Assembly (NCBI RefSeq): GCF_030419005.1
Contig: NZ_CP106953.1
Span: 310,001-374,000, forward strand
Reading direction: 5' to 3'
Length of the DNA: 64,000 nucleotides
Source: Eleftheria terrae
GTDB taxonomy: Bacteria; Pseudomonadota; Gammaproteobacteria; Burkholderiales; Burkholderiaceae_C
The position numbers were made by a program, and so were the translations under genes. Positions 62,038-64,000 of the stretch are shown here, piece by piece. Under the pieces are notes generated by a model, which was not told the origin of the DNA, did not search any database, and saw only the letters and a list, made by a program, of their open reading frames with translations. Within the stretch, counting starts at the first letter, position 1, and each line of letters starts with the position of its first letter.

Positions 62038-62146
62038 CCTGACCGTACGCTTACGCTCGGGCCGGTCACACTCGACCAGAACCTGCGTCTAAAGTGCCCG
62101 GCTGTGACGGCGCCGCTGCACCGGCTTGGAGTCCATAGGCGTCCAC

Positions 62147-62314
62147 CTAAAGCCAAATGGAAGATCGATAGCCCTCACTCCGCTCGGCGACGGGGAAGTG
62201 GCTGATGCACACGTCCTCGAAATCAAAACTGAGAATGCCCTGCACGCTGATGTCTTGGCCGTCCAACTCTGCCAAACGCGCGAGAGCTTGGTTGACTGAA
62301 AGATGATGTTCCAT
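62147..62314 (-). CDS. 55-residue hypothetical protein
   Basis: MEHHLSVNQALARLAELDGQ, DISVQGILSFDFEDVCISHF, PVAERSEGYRSSIWL and TAG. Helix then strand, with the look of a small OB-type domain (GxLSFDFEDVCI). It lies just inside the IS66 border (62,054), on the minus strand, the last gene of the run that starts at 63,997; one 47-bp repeat stands 24 bp upstream of its start. Shorter than most annotated genes but well formed. Confidence 0.6.
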   Translation of the reverse strand: MEHHLSVNQALARLAELDGQDISVQGILSFDFEDVCISHFPVAERSEGYRSSIWL

Positions 62315-62338
62315 GGCGTCCCAGCCTACCTTGTCGAA

Positions 62339-62385
62339 GTCCGCTTCCGCTGCAGTGCAGCCGCCGCTCCAGGCTGAGAGCGGTC
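62339..62385. repeat. 48-bp palindromic repeat, copy 1
   Basis: Starts GTCCGCTTCCGCTGCAG and ends GAGAGCGGTC on the plus strand. It lies 22 bp past the stop of the gene at 62,407. Most diverged of the three copies; it pairs with copies 2 and 3 over the whole length. Confidence 0.75.
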
Positions 62386-62406
62386 GCTAGCGCGCTAGAG
62401 TCCCGG

Positions 62407-62997
62407 TCAGTTTGAGCTGTCGTATCTCCTTCGGAGTGCTTCCATCAGTTGGGCTCGGTCTTCCTCAAGACCAAGAACAACGGTTTCAACAACCGGCTTC
62501 CGCTGCGGCTCTGACACGCGAGGCAGGCACTTACCGACGTACTTGGCCGCGTCCGAGAGAGCATTGCGGCAGTACGCGTTCGAAATCGAGTCCCAAGCCA
62601 AGGCTATCGCGTGCGCGATGAAAACAGAGAAGTTGCCCGCCTTGCCGCCGTTTCCTCCGACCTTCAACGCGATCGCCCCAGCACGGAGATGCAGCAGTTC
62701 GGTTGGCATGCCATCGATGATGATGCCGGGGACGGCGTCAGGCGAAGTTGCGATTGGGGTCATCGAGTCAAGCAGGCCGCCAAACTCGGCCTGCCTGATA
62801 GGGCCTTCACCGCGGTCGGTGAGCACCGGCGACGGCTCGAAATGCCGCCAAATCATCGTCCGCGCGCACACCACCGAGACCTTTCCAAGCCCGAATGTGA
62901 TGCAGATTTCGGGATGGAACGATGGCATGAGCAACAAGCGAATCGCTTCCGCGGCGTCCGTGCACGTAGGATCGTTCTTGAACGACGCGATCCCCAT
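62407..62997 (-). CDS. hypothetical protein
   Basis: 196 residues. AEAIRLLLMPSFHPEICITFGLGKVSVVCARTMIWRHFEPSPVLTDRGEG, then IIIDGMPTELLHLRAGAIALKVGGNGGKAGNFSVFIAHAIALAWDS: an alpha/beta protein of unknown family. The C-terminal helix (EDRAQLMEALRRRYDSS) closes it. A member of the repeat-separated run at the right edge. Confidence 0.65.
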   Translation of the reverse strand: MGIASFKNDPTCTDAAEAIRLLLMPSFHPEICITFGLGKVSVVCARTMIWRHFEPSPVLTDRGEGPIRQAEFGGLLDSMTPIATSPDAVPGIIIDGMPTELLHLRAGAIALKVGGNGGKAGNFSVFIAHAIALAWDSISNAYCRNALSDAAKYVGKCLPRVSEPQRKPVVETVVLGLEEDRAQLMEALRRRYDSSN

Positions 62998-63093
62998 AGA
63001 TCTGCAAATTGCCTCGGACGTATAGGCGTCTGTTTTCGTGGTGCGCCAGCTTACCTGACGGCCAAGTCCCCCGCTGCATCCGCCAACGCCAAC

Positions 63094-63141
63094 GTCTGCT
63101 TCCGCTGCGGAGCCGCCAGCCGCTTCAGGCTGGAAGCGGTC
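63094..63141. repeat. 48-bp palindromic repeat, copy 2
   Basis: Starts GTCTGCTTCCGCTGCGG and ends GGAAGCGGTC; the final C is the first base of the stop-codon complement of the gene at 63,141, so the repeat abuts that gene exactly. Inner pairing CCGCTT / AAGCGG and outer pairing GACCGCTT / AAGCGGTC. Confidence 0.85.
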
Positions 63142-63473
63142 TATTCCCGGTCCGGGAACAGGGTCGAATAGCTGGGGTGTGAAATGCCGAGAACGGCGAC
63201 CTCAATCCCATCCTCTCCGACTTCGTCCGAGTGGTCTGCGATGCTGACGCCCTCGCATTTGAGGACCATGCCATCCTGCGTTCTCACCGCCAGCCTTTCT
63301 TGGTGCTGCCCTTCTTCCGCCGTCAGCACCCGATTCTTCACCTTGGCGTAGTCAGCCTTCGGGACTAACCGGCCGAACGCGACGCCCATTGACGGGTCCC
63401 CAGACTCCAGCGCAGATGTTCCGACAACGACAGAACCGAAGAGGATTTCGAAGCGTTGAGGGGAGTCGGACAT
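63141..63473 (-). CDS. hypothetical protein
   Basis: 110 residues: RFEILFGSVVVGTSALESGDPSMGVAFGRLVPKADYAKVKNRVLTAEEGQHQERLAVRTQDGMVLKCEGVSIAD then VAVLGISHPSYSTLFPDRE. A beta-strand-rich protein of immunity-like size; family not recognised. Its TAG is immediately followed by the palindromic repeat. Confidence 0.7.
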   Translation of the reverse strand: MSDSPQRFEILFGSVVVGTSALESGDPSMGVAFGRLVPKADYAKVKNRVLTAEEGQHQERLAVRTQDGMVLKCEGVSIADHSDEVGEDGIEVAVLGISHPSYSTLFPDRE

Positions 63474-63532
63474 AGATTGTCGGCCGTAGCGGGAACGCCA
63501 ACAGCATATCTGTGTTCACGTTGACTGCGAAC

Positions 63533-63580
63533 GACCGCTTCCGCTGCAGAGCCGCCAGCCGCTTCAGGCTGAAAGCGGTC
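63533..63580. repeat. 48-bp palindromic repeat, copy 3
   Basis: Starts GACCGCTTCCGCTGCAG and ends GAAAGCGGTC: the most symmetrical copy, with outer arms GACCGCTT and AAGCGGTC. It lies 33 bp after the stop of the gene at 63,614. Confidence 0.85.
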
Positions 63581-63613
63581 TTCGAGTCCTTGATCGCAGA
63601 TCGGTAGCGGCTC

Positions 63614-63997
63614 TCAAAGCCCACGAAAAGTAGTGCTCGACTTGCCGCATAGACAAGCGAGTTTCCAAGCGGACGTTGGACTTCCGAGGGCTTCGCCGGT
63701 GATCGACCCCTGGCAAAAATGGCAGGATTGATCGATTGGCTCGTTGGCCTGCAACTGTCCCAGCGCCGCAAGAACTTGCTCGGCCCCTGCCGGTAGGCTC
63801 CTGTCTGGCGGAGGCCGTTTGCTGTCCGTCGTGGTGGCTCCGGCGTCCTCGCTCCATACCCGATGACCGATCTTCCGCGCTTCGTCCAGCTCAACGTCGA
63901 ACACGCCGCAGAGAAGCGCGACGCACTCGAACCTCTTGAAGCCGTCCTTCAGAGCTTGCCTGTACACCTCTTCCGACGTTGCGCCGTTTCGCATCAT
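63614..63997 (-). CDS. zinc-ribbon protein, paralogue of array gene
   Basis: 127 residues inside the window; the frame continues past 64,000, so the start is uncertain. Helical N-terminus (VYRQALKDGFKRFECVALLCGVFDVELDEARKIGHRV), a polar linker, then a C-terminal zinc ribbon CHFCQGSITG ... CLCGKSSTTFRGL. The last 35 residues align with the array gene at 50,897-51,133 (C-x2-C, C-x-CGK, RGL end), linking this run to the array to its left. Confidence 0.68.
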   Translation of the reverse strand: MMRNGATSEEVYRQALKDGFKRFECVALLCGVFDVELDEARKIGHRVWSEDAGATTTDSKRPPPDRSLPAGAEQVLAALGQLQANEPIDQSCHFCQGSITGEALGSPTSAWKLACLCGKSSTTFRGL

Positions 63998-64000
63998 CGA

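Larger units (their letters stand above)
57834..62054 (-). mobile_element. IS66-family element, copy 2, with IS4 nested inside
   Basis: Minus-strand IS66 with orf1, orf2 and transposase in order. The right end GTACGCTTAC at 62,045-62,054 is intact but separated from orf1 by the IS4 copy inserted at 60,452-62,037. The left end is degenerate (GGCGTTCGCT near 57,834), so the boundary there is approximate. Confidence 0.8.

Noticed and set aside
62339..63580. Integron attC sites for the three 48-bp repeats
   Set aside because: They have dyad symmetry and follow stop codons, but I find no RYYYAAC or GTTRRRY core at their ends, so I report them only as palindromic repeats.

Overview
The window looks like a mobile, defence-rich accessory region of a high-GC betaproteobacterium, most likely order Burkholderiales. 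That rests on the G+C-rich coding, two PEP-CTERM surface proteins (exosortase sorting), an H-NS protein with a basic tail, and IS5, IS4, IS66, IS256, IS481 and IS3 elements typical of that order. I see no rRNA, no complete tRNA, no CRISPR array and almost no core housekeeping gene. The organism call is inference.

Region by region. (1) 1-7,236: one end of an integrative element on the minus strand: zinc-finger protein, DEAD-like helicase, small resolvase under a repeated operator, an abortive-infection-type gene and a tyrosine integrase. It ends at a tRNA-like 3' end (..GTCTCCACCA) followed by a strong terminator, read here as the att site. (2) 7.6-17.4 kb: islets with a HEPN-like gene, an IS5 copy, a lipoprotein cut by an IS3 remnant, a compact minus-strand operon SLATT membrane protein / GTP cyclohydrolase II-like enzyme / YaaC-like protein, an H-NS gene carrying a pentanucleotide repeat, a SymE-like toxin and a LysR regulator. 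(3) 17.5-37.4 kb: a decayed prophage with a large serine recombinase module, a GGCGAACC iteron array, a recombination/replication operon (HNH, Sak4-like ATPase, ssDNA-binding-like protein, Cas4-like nuclease, primase-helicase, RuvC-like resolvase), a ParB-methyltransferase, small regulators, and terminase genes; the large terminase is cut off and no head or tail genes follow.

(4) 38.1-46.5 kb: nested IS elements around an orphan Imm7-type immunity gene (possibly an integron-type cassette) and a HAF-repeat PEP-CTERM gene split by IS481. (5) 46.5-55.7 kb: a minus-strand array of about seventeen mostly small genes. Most are preceded by nearly the same junction, TGATCGGAAAGGA, in which the stop codon of one gene runs into the Shine-Dalgarno of the next. 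One member is split by the second IS5 copy. (6) 56.1-62.1 kb: IS256, IS66 and IS4 pile-up. (7) 62.1-64 kb: four small minus-strand genes; the 48-bp palindromic repeat lies directly downstream of three of them.

How it fits together: sections 1 and 3 are independent mobile elements with their own recombinases. Sections 2, 5 and 7 look like cargo (candidate defence or immunity genes). IS5, IS4 and IS66 each occur twice in opposite orientation, so much of the window could be inverted by recombination between copies. The most interesting candidates for undescribed biology are the SLATT/GTP cyclohydrolase/YaaC operon, the shared-junction gene array, and the phase-variable-looking H-NS tail.
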